The position numbers and the translations under genes are program-made. The notes under the pieces were generated by a model. The model saw nothing but the letters and a program-made list of their open reading frames with translations. It ran no database searches and was not told the origin of the DNA. Positions 12,001-25,275 of a stretch of 64,000 nt of DNA are shown here, in pieces. The stretch is from Warburgia ugandensis (taxonomy: Eukaryota > Streptophyta > Magnoliopsida > Canellales > Canellaceae): assembly GCA_035236585.1 (NCBI GenBank), contig CP141133.1, positions 43,913,729 to 43,977,728 of the forward strand, given 5' to 3'. Within the stretch, counting starts at the first letter, position 1, and the number at the start of each line of letters is the position of its first letter.

Positions 12001-13761
12001 ATGTATGGCTAAATACATTAAACTTAGTGCTCACTAGGAGGCAACTCAGCATTTTTAGAGTCTCATTTTTTCTACATTACCTAGTCAGCATATAGGAGTC
12101 CTATGTTTCAAAATAGTGAGGGCAATGTTTAGTTCAGTTTGGGGGTTTAGATATGCATGAGAATTCTGAGTTTTCCTCTTCTAAAGAAAAAAAAGATAAG
12201 TAAATAAATAAAAATAATTTTTAAAATTTTCAAGCTTTTAAGGTTTAAGTTCCTTTACTACAATTAGAATCAGATTTTTTAATCTTAGTATTTTTCCTAC
12301 CTTAACTTTATTAACAGACATGCATATGGTTAATTCTACATTTTATTCATGTTCTAAAGTATTTTTGAAGTTAAATCTCAAAACACACATACACACAGTG
12401 CATAGTCTGATAGATAGATAGTTATGACTTAGACTTGAGAAAAATCAATGGAGGCCTATACCCAAGTGAGTATTAAAGACTATCATCTTTCTAGGGTTAT
12501 ATATAAATCCCTATTTTCTTCAGCGAACACTAACTTTGAAAAATCCTAGTGTCTTTTCTTTAGTCAATTGCCAAGATCACAATAAGAGTACTAACTTCAA
12601 TCCTATATTTATAGAATTTGATAGGCTTTAAGAAACCTAAGAAATGATATGGCCATTCTTGTTTTAGCCTAGAGACATAAACCCTACCCAATATATAATA
12701 CCATTCGCTAATTAGACGCTTTGAGCCTCTTAGTAAGCCTTTTCTTTCAAAACCCATCTACCTTAACCATGAAACCTAGTTAAATATCCATTTCCTATCA
12801 TTAAAAAATGAGCAAAAATGGTTGAAAAAAGTTAAAAAATGATAAAGGTCTAAGATGTAAAAAATATCAAAAACATCTACAAAGAAAAGCCTCTCTTTCA
12901 AAGAAATTCAACATAAATAAAAAATAATTATAAAAAAGAAAAAAGAAAAGAAAAGTTGTGAAATGAGAAAGGAAAAATTGAAAGATAGTCATTTCAGTAC
13001 ATTCAAAAGAAAAGCTGTCCAAACATTCAATCAAGACCTCTACTTAGATTTGAATCTTTTGTATCCCTTTTTAGAACCTATCCCGACCTTTCGTCCATCT
13101 AAGTTATTGTTAATCGTAAGGTTGAAGATAGCACTAGTGAGGATATAAACATTAAAGAATTGAGGAGAACTACTTCTTCTAGACTTGAAAATGGCATCCA
13201 TTCTTAGGGATCTCAATCCTTTGTGTCATTTGTGTGCATAAGCTTATGTGAACCATTGGTATTGTTGGATTCAATCACATATTAGGATAATTTTGTATGA
13301 CCCTTTTCTTTGAGAGTTTCAATTTTGAGTGAATAACATTAAGAAATTGAGGTCAAGACATGTTTCTAGTGGAACATAAACATTTCTATTTAGAAGTCCA
13401 AACTTATGTAGCATGTTAACACATTGCGCTTTGAAATATAATTATAATAAAATGACATTGACATGTGGGTAATTTGTAGAATTTTCATTCATCATCATTA
13501 AGTTGTTAATGTTAGTAGAGTGCTAATGGATGAGAATTCTCTAAGAGAAACTAAGGAACTAAGCATTATTGAATTTTATGGGTATATTCACCACAAACCT
13601 TCATAAGGCCTAACTCGTCCACTAAGAGTAACTTAGGGGTTTAAGGGGTTGTTGCATATGCTGAGTGCAATCATAAGTACCTTTGAAAATGGCTATCCTT
13701 TGTGTTTTTATGATTTTTTACATGTTTTGTTTGTGAATAGCAAAATTCTAGTGGGGGTTAC
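12001..13761 (+). other. 3' untranslated region of the second Athila-like copy
   Basis: It is parallel to 8483-9470 and 39290-41710: 'aggaggcaac' near 12036, 'ggcaatgtttagttcag' near 12121, 'agacatgcatatggttaatt' near 12318. There is no coding potential. A short G-rich run (GTGGGGGTT, 13752-13760) just before the LTR start is a candidate polypurine tract. Confidence 0.65.
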
Positions 13762-14267
13762 AATAAGTAGTCAATTTTGTATAAAAAACTACCCAATTAG
13801 CTAGCAGTACATGTGTCATAGATTATAGGGCATTATTCTAAGTTTTTTCAAAATTCATGACGCTCTCATTTCTGAGTTAATAATATAAAATTCTAATAAT
13901 TTGTAGGTTTAGAAGCTAATCCATAGTAAATATGTAATTTATCATATTTTTTAAGTATTAATTAGGGTTTTTTCATCTTTTCTAAGTATTGAAAGAATAA
14001 TCCAATGGGTGAGATCACTTAGATGATAATTAATGATCTAGATCAACCGAGAGAGACCAGACCCATTTTCCATCATTCTAAAGTTCAAGTAAAGGTAAAG
14101 ATCATTTAAAAGCAAGCAATTGAGTCTCAAGGATAACTGAAAGAAGTCAAGGTGACTATAAATGGGCCCCTACAAAGGGTAGCAAAATCAACACCTTCGC
14201 ATGTAATTTAGAGCCATGAAGTCACCCAAACCACATGAGCCATGCTAGATAAGTTGAGCTAAAAAAG
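13762..14267 (+). repeat. 5' part of an Athila-like LTR, truncated
   Basis: The start (AATAAGTAGTC, near 13762) aligns by eye with the LTR starts at 14817 and 41711, followed by the same 'aaaactacccaattag' block and 'ttgtaggtttaga' block. After about 500 bases the similarity stops and the sequence jumps to an internal gag-linker region at 14268. The remaining 2.2 kb of LTR, the primer site and the leader are missing. Confidence 0.6.
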
Positions 14268-14816
14268 TACCCATTCATTATATACAATGATTTATTTAGT
14301 TGCTAGATTAGATACATCAATGGATAGAATAGATAGTATGGAAAATCAATTGCTTAGGATGACAACTTCAAGGTAAGTTGCTCCGCGGTCTGAGTACCAT
14401 GTTAAGTATACCTATTTTAACCCTCCATATTCCACTTCCTCATGGCCATCAAGCTCTACATACAATGAATATTGTTAGGAGCTAGTGGATGCACTCAATG
14501 CATTCACATACCCTGGCAATGAATACTATCCTAAGACAAACTTTAATGGAAGGGCTAGGCATCATGAACAACCATGGTCTTATGATTATCACTCATATGA
14601 AGAAGAATAATCATGGTCCCAATCTGATCTACTTACTAAGATTATCAAGAATATCAGAGTCAACCATCATGGGTTCAACCTACCTATCCTTATTTCAATA
14701 CCCCAATGCCACATCAATACCAAACCTATGAGTTGTTTCCCCTACAACATGAAGAACCATCATTAGAAGAAAGTATGTAACAACTTAGTGAACTATTGGA
14801 TCAAAATCTTGCTAGA
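14268..14816 (+). pseudogene. Internal gag-linker fragment of an Athila-like element
   Basis: This fragment repeats the region 18683-19440: both begin with a 'cccattcatt/ctcattcatt' block, continue with 'agtggatgca' and 'aggcatcatgaacaa', and end in a Glu-rich tail. In the frame through 14489 the translation is rich in Tyr, His, Asn, Glu and Pro (for example YPGNEYY, near 14508-14528) and ends in EEE-stop. That is typical of a degenerate gag linker, but I know no function for it. The LTR at 14817 cuts it off. Confidence 0.5.
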
Positions 14817-17533
14817 TGATGAGTGTATAATTTTGCATAAAAACTACCCAGTTAGTTATCCATGTGTTACAAATTATAGGGGAAAATTAGGGTTTCCATC
14901 CAAAATTCGTACACGCATTTTTTACCTAATGACTTGAAAAATTGATATTTTGTAAGTCTAGATGATAATCCAAGGTAAATATATGATTGATGATATTTTT
15001 CGAGGGTTGAATTATAGTTGAGATGGTGATCCGATGGTCGAGATCGATCAAGATGAAATTAGAAGATCAAGATCAAAAGTTCGATTCCAAGCATAAAGGT
15101 CATGAATATAACATAAGATCAAGATTAAGATCAAGCAATGAATGTAATTAAAGGAGCCAAAGGCGGCCAAAGTGGAACAATGAATCAAACCATGTACTTC
15201 CACCACCTTTGCATGGGAGCCATTCAATCCACCTTAGCCATATAAGCCGTGAGGAAATGGTTACAAGCTAAGGAATTCAAGCCAAACCATTTAATCCACT
15301 CAAACCAAAGGATTGAGCTATGAAGCCAAGCCATGAGAGCCATCTAAGCGAGCCATGAAGCCTAGCAAGTGAAGCCCTCAAAGCCACATAAGCTATGCAA
15401 AATGGAAGGCAATGATTGGTGGAGAATTTGAAGAATTATCATTGGGATTTATGGGGATATTTTGGAGGGAATTAGGGAAAAATTCATTCGGACAAGATTA
15501 CATGTGGAACAATAGGATGAGACCCTTCTATTTTTCATGTTTTTCCATTATTTTCCCACTTTTTTCCCACTTTCCACCACACCAACAGATATCACCACGA
15601 ATTTTACTTTACATTCAGAAGTCCTACCATTCTAAGACTCCTCCATCTTCGTAAACTCCCATTCCCACCAACCAACCAGGCCCAATTTCTTAAGAAACTA
15701 CTTAACCAATCAAATTTCTCCATCTCATCTCACATTCCTAATTTTTTCTACCTATCTCTTTCATCCTATCTTCTCATTGTCTTACCTCATCCCATCCACC
15801 ACATTTTCTTAATTTAAGGGTTTTCCATGATTCTTGAAGTGTGTATATGCCCCTTCCTAAGAAAAGTGGCATCTTCCACCTATATGTCTTTCAAAGGGTA
15901 GCCACCTATCTTACCTTGTTTCCTCTTTACCCTAACTACCCACCCATCCACATTACCTATTTTCATCCCTACCATACAATTGACTTAGGTCACTCTAAAA
16001 AATATAGTAGAAAAAATATAAAAGAAAAAAAAAACCAAAGTCAAAAGCAACTCTCCATTGGGAGGAAAGACATGCCTCCTTCACTTGGAGAGGACGTCCT
16101 CTTCCGCCACTATCTCCTTTTCTCTTTTACATTGAACCTCCTTCTCCTTTGGGCTGCTACTTCTTCCAAGGTGGGTTGTTACTCCTCCAAGTATTCCACG
16201 CCTAAACCTTGGGTGGTTGATTTGTCTTTGAAAGGTTGGTTAGTCTTCTTTACTTGTTCTCTTTGTTTGATCTATCTTCATTGTGATAGTTCATGCTTTT
16301 CCATTCGATTGCTTCTTTTCCTTATTGATTAAGATCCAAGGATGGCCTTTCCCTTGAAGTGATATCCAAGGGAAGTCACCTTGAATCTAATCATTGCCTT
16401 TGCTTTTCATTTCTACTTAGATCTCTTTTAGTTTCCTTGAACTCTAGCATTGTTTTCTTTAGTTTTCCTTGAGTTTTATTGTTATATCCCATTAGATTTT
16501 CCCTTAAATCTCAAGCTTGTTGGTGGAGGAATAATTACTAAGATCTGGTTTTGAGTTTAGGTTGGGATAAAGTATGGTGCATGTTCTCCAAAAGTGTAAT
16601 GCACCATCCATGTAACTATTTTTATGCAATACAATGTGATGTTGAATGCAATCACTTTTAGTTTATGAATGACCATGATTTATTCTTATTTATTTGTAGC
16701 ATGTTGATGGTATGATAAGTAAGTGTATGCTTTGTTATAAATTCTAAAACAAGTCAATCAAAAGACATATGAAGCCATGCATCCAATCCAATGGTGCAAC
16801 ACAACATTTTGAATGCCTTTAAGGCTGAAGTTTGAGTAGTTTAGTTAATGTGCTTGCTTAATTGTAGATCCTTAGTTTAATATTTCATACCAACAAGCTT
16901 GAAGTTCACTTATCAATCACATTGGAACTATGCATGCAACTCATAGTGAAATCCATGGTTTTGAGTTATTTGTTGACTAATTGAATCCCAGTTAGTGCAT
17001 TCATTTATGGTAGGATAAGTAATTTAGTTAGTGATTGATTGTTGATCTTAATTAATTTGTTAGAATATTGTTGGTTTATATTAGTTGTTAAAGTTTTTTT
17101 TCCCATGATTTTAATTGCTTCCTTTAGGATTTTCATGATTAGGAGAGTAGTTGATTAGTTCATGTTTCCTCACATTAATTTCTAAAATTCATGCTTAAGA
17201 AAGTTGTTAAGAATTGCATTTTTTGAAAGTTTCAATTGAAGAAAGTCCTTAATTTAAGAAAGTCATAAATTTAGGAAAGTATTATTTTTTAAAAATATGT
17301 TTGAGGAAATTTTTAAATTTTAGAATGTTTTAGTTTCTGCATGATTTCCATTGCGATATATTAATTTCCATTCTTAGTTTAGGTTAAAATCTCTTGAATT
17401 TTGGCTAGGTTAGATAGTTTGAAGTTGGGACCACTAGCATCACATTCATTTAATTTCTTGTGGGATCAACCTCATCGCGTGAGAATACTACAACTGATTT
17501 GTGTGCTTGTGAGTTAACTTTAAAATCACAACA
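14817..17533 (+). repeat. Athila-like LTR (5' LTR of the pol-less unit)
   Basis: It starts TGATGAGTGTATA and ends AATCACAACA immediately before a tRNA-Asp-type PBS, giving 2717 bp. Athila LTRs commonly begin TGATAAGTGTC and end shortly before a TTTTTGGCGCC-like site. Its middle contains a C-rich pyrimidine region (about 15530-15840) and a 163-codon open stretch (15841-16332) without recognisable domains, which I take as chance. Confidence 0.75.
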
Positions 17534-17539
17534 AGTTTT

Positions 17540-17558
17540 TGGCATCCTTGTTGGGGAG
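17540..17558 (+). other. Primer binding site, tRNA-Asp type, degenerate
   Basis: TGGCATCCTTGTTGGGGAG follows the LTR end after six bases. The classical Athila site is TGGCGCCGTTGCCGGGGA, complementary to the 3' end of tRNA-Asp. The differences seen are mostly C-to-T or G-to-A changes. Confidence 0.75.
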
Positions 17559-20065
17559 TTACAACATTTTGTGTAGTGGACCATACCTTAGATTATTTAC
17601 CTCTAATCTAGGTTTAGGGTGAATTATTTTGGGTTTTGTATTTATTTTCTACTTTCCTCATATTGATCAATTTGTTTGATTTTTGTGTGAGAGAAATCAG
17701 TAAAGGAGCAGTGGTGATCCTATGGGCCATGTCTTCATCAACATAGATTAGGTTTTCATTTCTTTCCTAGAGTAGGATTTTAGTGAAATTGTAGTGAGGC
17801 CCATTGTAATTTTAATTTTAATTTTTAAATGGGTTGTAATAGTACACAACAAGTGTGGGGTATGGTAGCCCACAATTGATCATCATTAGACCCTTCACTA
17901 TGAGCAATCCTCACCCAAATTTTAATTTTTTGGATAAATTATATTTAGTGTCATTTTTCATTTGTGATGGTACTATAATTCATATAGAATAGCATCATGC
18001 ATTTATAACTATTGCATAATACTTAGGATTGTTGCATTGGTTCAAGCACCTATTTAACAAAGGTTAGCCTAAGTTCAACTATAATCAACGCATAGGCTAC
18101 ATGGTTATAGTGTCCCCTCTATTAAGGTGCTTGACCCTTTGTTAAGTAGCATTAGGTAGGCATTAGTTCGATTTTATTTTCCATTGCATGTTTATAGCTT
18201 TATGGTGGAATGTAACTTAATGTTAGTGAAGGGGCCCACAATAACCCTTATAACATAAGGACTAGATTTGATCACTAGTTTCTTGACCCACCTAGGAATC
18301 AATCATCATCCTTATATGTTGCGACCCCAACCATTGAACATTAATTTAAAATCATGTAGAAATAGACTTAGGGTATCAAGTGACTTTTTCATGCCTTCCA
18401 TTGACCTTAGTTGAGGCCTAAATGCCTCCTGATATGAGGATTATATTAACCACTTTAGAGTAGAACCCAATTAGTAAATGGTAGTCAAATCTAAATAAAA
18501 GGAGGAAATGTCTAGATCTAGGTCTAAGAAGTTACCACCTATGCAGTAAGAAAAGATAATCAAGACACTACTCAATTAGTGAATACTAGGATTTGATTGT
18601 GTATCATTTAGCTTAGGTCTAGCATTTAGGTTACATCATATAGTTTGGGTTTTAATTAATTTCACACAAAAAACACAAGAGAATACTCATTCATTGTATA
18701 TAATGATTAGTTTCATTATATATAAAATTGAGTACAATGGCCAATCAAGAAATGGGGGATCTAAAACCATTGTGCTACTATGTATTCCTAATCCATTAAC
18801 TCATGGGGATAGGTATGAGACCAAGGTAGTATATAATCCTAAGTTGTCCAATAACATCAACAATCTAATGGATGAGATAATTGTTAAGTGGGAAAAGATA
18901 ATAGTTAGGATGGAAATAATGGATAGGTTCCTTAAGGAAAATACTATGGTGTACTACAACCTAGTATGATAATTCCCGTACTGAGTTATATTAACAACCT
19001 TAGTATGAGAATTGTAATACTTAGTCATACAACTACCCTCAATACAATAATGACCTATACCTATTTTGACTCTAAATATTTCCCTGCCTCATGATAATCA
19101 AGCTCCAACTATAATGAATATTATCAATAGCCAGTGGATGCACCTAGTGCATTCATACACCCTATCAATAATAATTATCCTGAGACAAAACTACCAAAAT
19201 TATAATGGATGGGGTAGGCATCATGAACAAGTATAGTTTTAGGATAACTAATATCAAGAAGAACCATCATGGTCCCACCCTGATCAACCTTATGATGATT
19301 ATCACGAATATTAAGGACAAGCATCATGGTTCCAAATTGATCAATCCTTTCTTAGTACTCCCATGCCATAATAGTATGAGCCTTTTGAGTCATTGCCTTC
19401 AATACAGAGGGAACAAGTATTAAAAGAGAACCTTATGTTATACATTGAATCAATTAAATTTTTTTGTGAAGAGGGGTCAATTCCATGCTACATTCATGGA
19501 AAGGGTTAAGGAATATGAACTAGTTAGGAATAATGGAGAGACATTTATTATTGACAATAGGATGGGCTTATCTTATAATCCTTTTTAGTTACATAGTTTT
19601 CAAACATCCTTTCCCATTAGTAGTGATGATAGGAAGAAAAATTCTTGTGAATCTTATGAACCCCAAAGTTTTTCAACATCCTTGACCATTTTTATCTGTA
19701 CTAGGATAGATATATCTTGTGGTCATTATGAACCACAAAGTCAATAACCATTCTTACAATCCCCCACCACTCTAGATCCACTCAAATTGTGTCTCACTCT
19801 TTTCTTTGAATTTGATGAAAACACATCCATTTATGAAGTAAATGATTTATTATATACCACACCATTAATGAACATTTCTTAATGGTAAGCTAGAGCAGGA
19901 CTCCATACATATCCTAAAATTCAAACAGAGCATTAAAATGTAGAAAATATACCTGATTGGGACCTACAAGCCTTATTTGAACAAAGACAATATAGTAATC
20001 TAGGTCCACTTGAAACCTAACATGTGCTAGTACAAAAAAAAAGGAAAAGAGTCAAATGATGTACT
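17559..20065 (+). other. Leader and gag-linker part of the pol-less Athila-like unit
   Basis: Near 17690-17910 lies a leader block ('gggccatgtcttcatcaac', 'tagtgaggcccattgta', 'ggtagcccacaattgat') that recurs at 48540-48770. From 18390 to 18560 the sequence resembles a module of Tekay-type LTRs (see findings). From 18683 to 19440 it carries the gag-linker block also found at 14268-14816. The rest to 20065 is AT-rich with short frames only. It is cut at 20065 by the solo LTR. Confidence 0.55.
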
Positions 20066-20571
20066 TGTAATAACCCCAATTTTTGTAATTGATTGAGAAA
20101 ATCAATAAAGTTTGAGTTTCAGAAATTTTGGGCTGGAATATTAGGGTTATTTAGAATGTACTTCTTACAGAAGTATAATCAAGGGATAAGACATGTATAA
20201 TTAAAATTGAACTCAGTGAACCCTTCAGAATGACTATAAGCACGAGAAATTCTGAATTCGGAAGAAAAACCCTTAATTTTCTTTACTTTATAAACAAAAG
20301 GGTAAAATAGTAATTTTACCCATAATCAAGATCTGAGACATCAAAATTTAGAATGTGCTGAGAAATAAAAATCCAACGCCACTAAGTACACTCAATTTCG
20401 AGATCATGGGAATAAACCCTAATTTTTATACATAAAGGACAAAATGGTCATTTTACACTACCAACTGGTCATGAAGAGAAAGTTGGAGGTGGAGAATCCA
20501 ATGCTAATTAAGTAATAAAAATATAAACCATAATCATTACACATTATCACGAAAAAAAGACCCAAAATGCC

Positions 20572-20579
20572 TATAAATA
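20572..20579 (+). promoter_or_regulatory. TATA box of the older solo LTR
   Basis: TATAAATA about 506 bases into the LTR, at the same place as in the young LTRs. The young element inserted 47 bases downstream, close to the expected transcription start. Confidence 0.6.
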
Positions 20580-20621
20580 CACCCCCAAAAATTCTCTAAA
20601 AATGTCCATAAAATTCCCATG

Positions 20622-20626
20622 AAATT
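20622..20626 (+). repeat. Left target-site duplication of the young element (AAATT)
   Basis: AAATT immediately before the LTR start TGTAATAACC at 20627. It is repeated exactly after the 3' LTR at 34547-34551, and the interrupted solo LTR resumes after it. Confidence 0.93.
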
Positions 20627-21214
20627 TGTAATAACCCCAATTTTTGTAATTGATTGAGAAAAATCAATAAAGTTTGAGTTTCAGATATTTCGGGCTGAAA
20701 TATTAGGGTTATTTAAAATATACTTTTTATAAAAGTATAATCAAATCATAAGATATGTAAAATTGAAACTAAACTTAGCAAACCCTTCAAAATGACTGTA
20801 AGGACGACAAATTTCGAATTCGGATGAGAAATCCTTAAGTTTTTCATTTCTTGGACAAAAGGGGTAAAATAGTAATTTTACCCAAAAATCAAAATATGAA
20901 ACATCAAAATATAGAATGTACTGAGAAATACTAATCCAACGCCACTAAGTACACTCAAATCCGAGATCATGGGAATAAAACCCAAAATTTTATGCACAAA
21001 TGGCAAAACGGTCTTTTTACACCATGTGGGGCCCACATGGGGCCCACAAGGGACCCAACAACCAATTTTATCAGCATCCCACATGAATCATGGGTCAGCA
21101 AACATCAGCTAGTCTCGGGGAAGAAAAATTAAGCATGGGAGCATTGAAGACTTTCATGCCATTTAATAATAAAAAAATAAAATATTATAATCATGGAAAA
21201 AGACCCAAAATGCT

Positions 21215-21222
21215 TATAAATA
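21215..21222 (+). promoter_or_regulatory. TATA box of the 5' LTR
   Basis: TATAAATA 588 bases into the LTR, conserved at 20572, 30509 and 53633 in the other plus-strand LTRs. If used, transcription would start near 21250, giving a short U3 and a leader of about 4 kb before the gag start at 25391. Confidence 0.6.
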
Positions 21223-21764
21223 CAACCCCAAAAATCCTCATAAAATTCCCATGAAATTCTCTTCACTCTCCCTGAAAAATTAGATCTAGATCCCTCCCCA
21301 AAAATCCAAAATTTCCAAGAGATAGATCTCTTTTCAACTTGTTTTTCTTTTAGATTGGAACAAGAGACCTAAAATCAATTAGGCACTTCGTTTCAGATCT
21401 AATTTGATCAATTCCACCGTCTAAAACTTCCCAACATATCTATTCTACAAAACCCCAAAGAAATTTCAACAAGGTATTTTTTTTAAATTGGGCATATAAC
21501 TGAGGTTTTCTCTCTAATTAGGTAGGTGGAAATCCTTTTCATAGATGTTTAGTACTGTTTTATGTAGTTTTTATTTTACTGTAATTTATTTTGGTAATAA
21601 AAAGGTCAAAATAAAATAAACAATAGAACCCTTAATTATGCATGATAGAGTGCTCAGATGAAAAATCTGAATACACTAATCGATCCAGAAGGGTCCAAAA
21701 CCCCTAGGGTAGAATTTTCATAAAAATCAGAGATGTTTTGGGCCCTCAATTGAAAGAGGATTGA

Positions 21765-22140
21765 TTGGACGGTCTAGAATGGACTGCCCGATCTCCGGAT
21801 CGAACGGCGCCCAAGACGCACAAGTGACTCACCGATGGAATGGTGCGCGTGCTGCGTGTGGAGCGTCGTCCCAAGCAAGACGACGGCGCGTCTGTCAAAT
21901 TCAAGAGCGGACGTGCCCAGCGACAGCCCGGTTTGAGGGCGGGAGGACGACGAGGTTCCGCTTGTCCCTTCCGCATCTATGGACGCTCGACAATGGTGCT
22001 TCGTCATTTTCTCCCAGCGGACGCGCCCGATGAACCAAATGCCTCCGCCTGGTTTGGTTCGTTCCGCCCGACTAATCTGGGCTGTCCATTCCTTGGGCTC
22101 GGATCAAATCCAGGCCCTAGGAAGGACTCTGAACTTCCAG
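21765..22140 (+). other. GC- and CpG-rich island in the 5' LTR
   Basis: A sharply bounded GC-rich block in an otherwise AT-rich LTR, with many CG, GACG and CGTC steps. Corresponding blocks are at 31125-31500, 35118-35370, 57740-57970 and, reversed, at 45185-45560. Several overlapping open frames here on both strands are explained by the scarcity of AT-rich stop codons. It lies about 500 bases downstream of the TATA box. Confidence 0.75.
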
Positions 22141-24823
22141 CTTCAATTCCGGAGTCATATGAACTCCAAATTGAGATCAGAAAGAAGCTATAGAAAGCTT
22201 GAAACCTCTATCTTATTATGAAATGATAAAATAGATATGTTATTCAGTAAAAACTTTCTGTATTAAAGAAATAAGTTTCCAATTTCATAGATTCTCAAGA
22301 TCTGAGATGATCAAATCTTAAAAACATGTTTTAATAATTATATACTATTGAAATAAAGTGAGATCTATGGTTTAATTGGATATATATGAGATATATGAAG
22401 GGATCTACCCATTATGGTAGAAAAACCCTAAAAATACAAAGGGACCCACTTGATCAATAAGATCAAGTGTGATCAGACCCTTAGGATGGAAAGAATAAAT
22501 GTTGATATGATGAAATCCAAGGAAATCATGAATGGATTATGACAAAAATAGATCAATATGATCTTTTGACCTTAATAGAGAAAATTCCCTAAATATAACT
22601 AAAATACTTAATCAGAGGAAAAGATGTAAGATCAAATGGTTGGATCATAAGTAAAGGTTTCTAAAAATGTTAATGTAATTAGTTTCATAGCATTTTAAAT
22701 ATGATTATGTTATAAAGCATGCTAGTATAACATTTAGACTTTAGCATGATATGTGATTTCATTGTTATCATAAGGTGCTAGATTTAATTTAAGTACCTTG
22801 CCTCATTATCATTAAAGGTTAAATTAGGTAGTTTTATGCTTTGAATTTATAATTGATTTATGGTTAAATGTTATTAGTAGATTTACTTGTTATGAGATAA
22901 AGAGCATAAAACATCAAAAATGTATTCTAATGAGAAAGTAGAGTTTCATTACACAAATAAGAATGGAGTACTTTGGACTTAATTAGTAAGGGCTATAGTT
23001 AGTAGGACAATATAAGGATTATCAAATCCTTGGCCCAAATTAGGGAAAAGAATAATAAACCCCATGAATGACATTCTAAATATTCATGGACTTAATTAAA
23101 ATCCATTAGAAAGAGTACTTAGGGTAAACATGCTTATAGGAACCTTATGAAAGGTTGAGCTATGGTCATTCTAGTGAATGATGAACATAGTGGTTAAGGG
23201 GGTTATCTAATAGAGCCTCGCTCTTCCCCTACCTTCTGTTGACGTTTGTGAGGTCTAAATGCTTCCTTACATGAGGATTGAAGTAACCACTTTGTGTTCA
23301 CCCACTCAGCTAGTAAGCCTTAGCCAATTGGAAATAAGAGGAGCAGTCTAGATTTAGGCTTGAATAAGCTACCTTCAACCAGCACATTAACTGGTTGACT
23401 AATAATAATAAGAGCATAAAAGGTTAGCAAATTACCTAACCCTAATAAAAACAGTAAGTAAGATAAGGATGATCAAACAAGATCCCTTAGATCTTGGATG
23501 ATCAAGAACAATAAGAATAAAAACACTATATTGTACTTAGTACGCATGTTTATTAGTATACTTGTTATAGTTCATTAGATTAGATAACCCAAACCCTTGA
23601 TCAAAGACTATTCAAGGAAGAGAACCAAGATCATCCTCTATAGGGATGATCCAAGAACTGAACTTAGATCAAAGAAGAACTAGATGATAGAAGATCTAGG
23701 ACCTTGATCTTTATCAACATGTGTAGATTGTCAATCAAAGGATTTATGAAAGATCAAGATCAAGGAGATGGACATACAAAGACTTAGAGATAGAAAAATA
23801 CTTAGATATGAATGATCTAAAGATCATTCTAATCATCAGATCTAGTGATCAATAGGATTGTTCATAATTTATATATTGACAATATGTATGGATGTACAGA
23901 TTACATACATCAGTCAGGATCATGGAAGATTGGGGAAAAGAGATCAATCCTTAAGGTTAGGAGGATTTGATGAATGCATACATGATTGTACTCATGATCT
24001 TATGTTGACAAGAGTAATTATAATACTTGTACTAAATCTCTTGAAAACCTTACGATCCAACCAAACACATATAAGATGGTTAAGGACTAAACTATAAGTG
24101 AATAGGGAACTAAGAAATATTTCAGCCCTAAGTAAACAGACATATGGTCTGATATATATGAAATCTATTTTACATACAAGCTTGGAGGCTTGTGAGTTTG
24201 TTTTAATAGGCATAGGCCTAGGGGAATGTTATCGCTAGAGGAGTTATAAGGGTTTGGCCACCCGCTCCTTGAAATTTGATGATATGATGATACCTTGCCC
24301 AATGAGAGGCTAAAAGTCGGGTGGTGGCAATTATGGGAAGGCCACCACTGTGAAAGTCTTGCCCCCATACGGGCAGTGACATAATATTTTCCACCGTGGT
24401 ATCAGTGGTGAACAGGGCAGTTATCCGAGCGCGCTAGTACAGATGAGACTGCAGCATAGCAACCTTTCTGATTATTGTGCACTATGATGCATATGAGAAT
24501 AGGCATTGTGAAATGCCTTATGTTATAGCATAATGAAATGCCAGGTAATTGTATATTACCAATATTTTCCAAGAAGGAAAATTCCCAGTATAAGATTAGC
24601 TGTAATAGTAAATTCTCAAAATGAAGAGAATTGATCAGCTTAGTTGGGAATGATATTTGAATATTTTCACGAATTTAACTGGTTTACCCATGAAGGGTAT
24701 GTATGTATATAGATATACATAACTTACAAAGTAAAGAGTATGTTTAAGGATAATGGGATTATGAAGTATTAGAATTACATTGTCAATGTTATGTTTCTTG
24801 AATCCTCTACCAAGCATTGCTTG

Positions 24824-24854
24824 CTGAGATATTGTACTTGTTGCAATATCTCAG
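24824..24854 (+). other. Conserved LTR stem-loop, 5' LTR copy
   Basis: Perfect 11-bp arms CTGAGATATTG (24824-24834) and CAATATCTCAG (24844-24854) enclose a 9-nt loop, about 400 bases before the LTR end and 200 bases before the AATAAA signal. Confidence 0.7.
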
Positions 24855-25054
24855 ATAGAGGGAAGGAGAGTTAGGAGCTGAAGACTATAGAAGACTTGAA
24901 GAGAATAATCTTCAAGGTATACCCTTGAAGACATGTATTTTTCTTTGTTGAAAGTTTTATTGTATGGTGAGCTTGAGTTTTGGATAATGTAATTTGGACA
25001 AGTATTGTACTAGATTTGGTTGTACTGTGAACCACTGGATGGATCCTGGAGTTT

Positions 25055-25060
25055 AATAAA
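25055..25060 (+). terminator. Candidate polyadenylation signal in the 5' LTR
   Basis: AATAAA about 200 bases before the LTR end, repeated at 34341-34346 in the 3' LTR, where it would serve to end the element's transcript. Plant signals are loose, so this is a candidate only. Confidence 0.4.
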
Positions 25061-25262
25061 AAGTATATTCCTTCAATGGAATTTTATTTTGTACACAAAT
25101 TGTACTTATGTTATGTATGAAGTGGTGACTTGGGTTTTCAAAACAAGTTCTAAAGAAAAGATTTTCCACTGCTTTGTTTTGCGAAAAAAATTTACACTCT
25201 TAAGGGCCCTGCCTTTCAAAATGCATTACAAAATGTGTTACAAATACTGGGGTCGTCACAGT

Positions 25263-25275
25263 TGGTATCAAAGCG
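25263..25275 (+). other. Primer binding site, tRNA-iMet type
   Basis: TGGTATCAAAGCG two bases after the LTR end. The usual plant site is TGGTATCAGAGC, complementary to the 3' end of initiator Met-tRNA. The related element at 61458-61470 has the canonical TGGTATCAGAGCC, so this copy carries changes at two positions. Confidence 0.85.

Larger units (their letters stand above)
20627..25260 (+). repeat. 5' LTR of the young Tekay-like element
   Basis: It runs TGTAATAACCCC to GGTCGTCACA, with TATA box at 21215-21222, a GC-rich island at 21765-22140, a stem-loop at 24824-24854 and AATAAA at 25055-25060. Compared with the 3' LTR it lacks about 72 bases after 21468 (present at about 30767-30838) but keeps about 60 bases after 22155 that the 3' LTR lacks. 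Outside the GC island the two LTRs differ only at scattered sites. Confidence 0.93.

Noticed and set aside
15841..16332. 163-codon open frame on the plus strand
   Set aside because: It lies inside the Athila-like LTR (14817-17533), has no recognisable domain, and is rich in Leu, Ser and Tyr as expected from a pyrimidine-rich stretch. The corresponding LTR at 41711-47130 does not keep the frame.
21746..22221. Cluster of overlapping open frames on both strands
   Set aside because: They coincide with the GC-rich island, where stop codons are rare. The frames are not kept in the 3' LTR copy and show no known domain.
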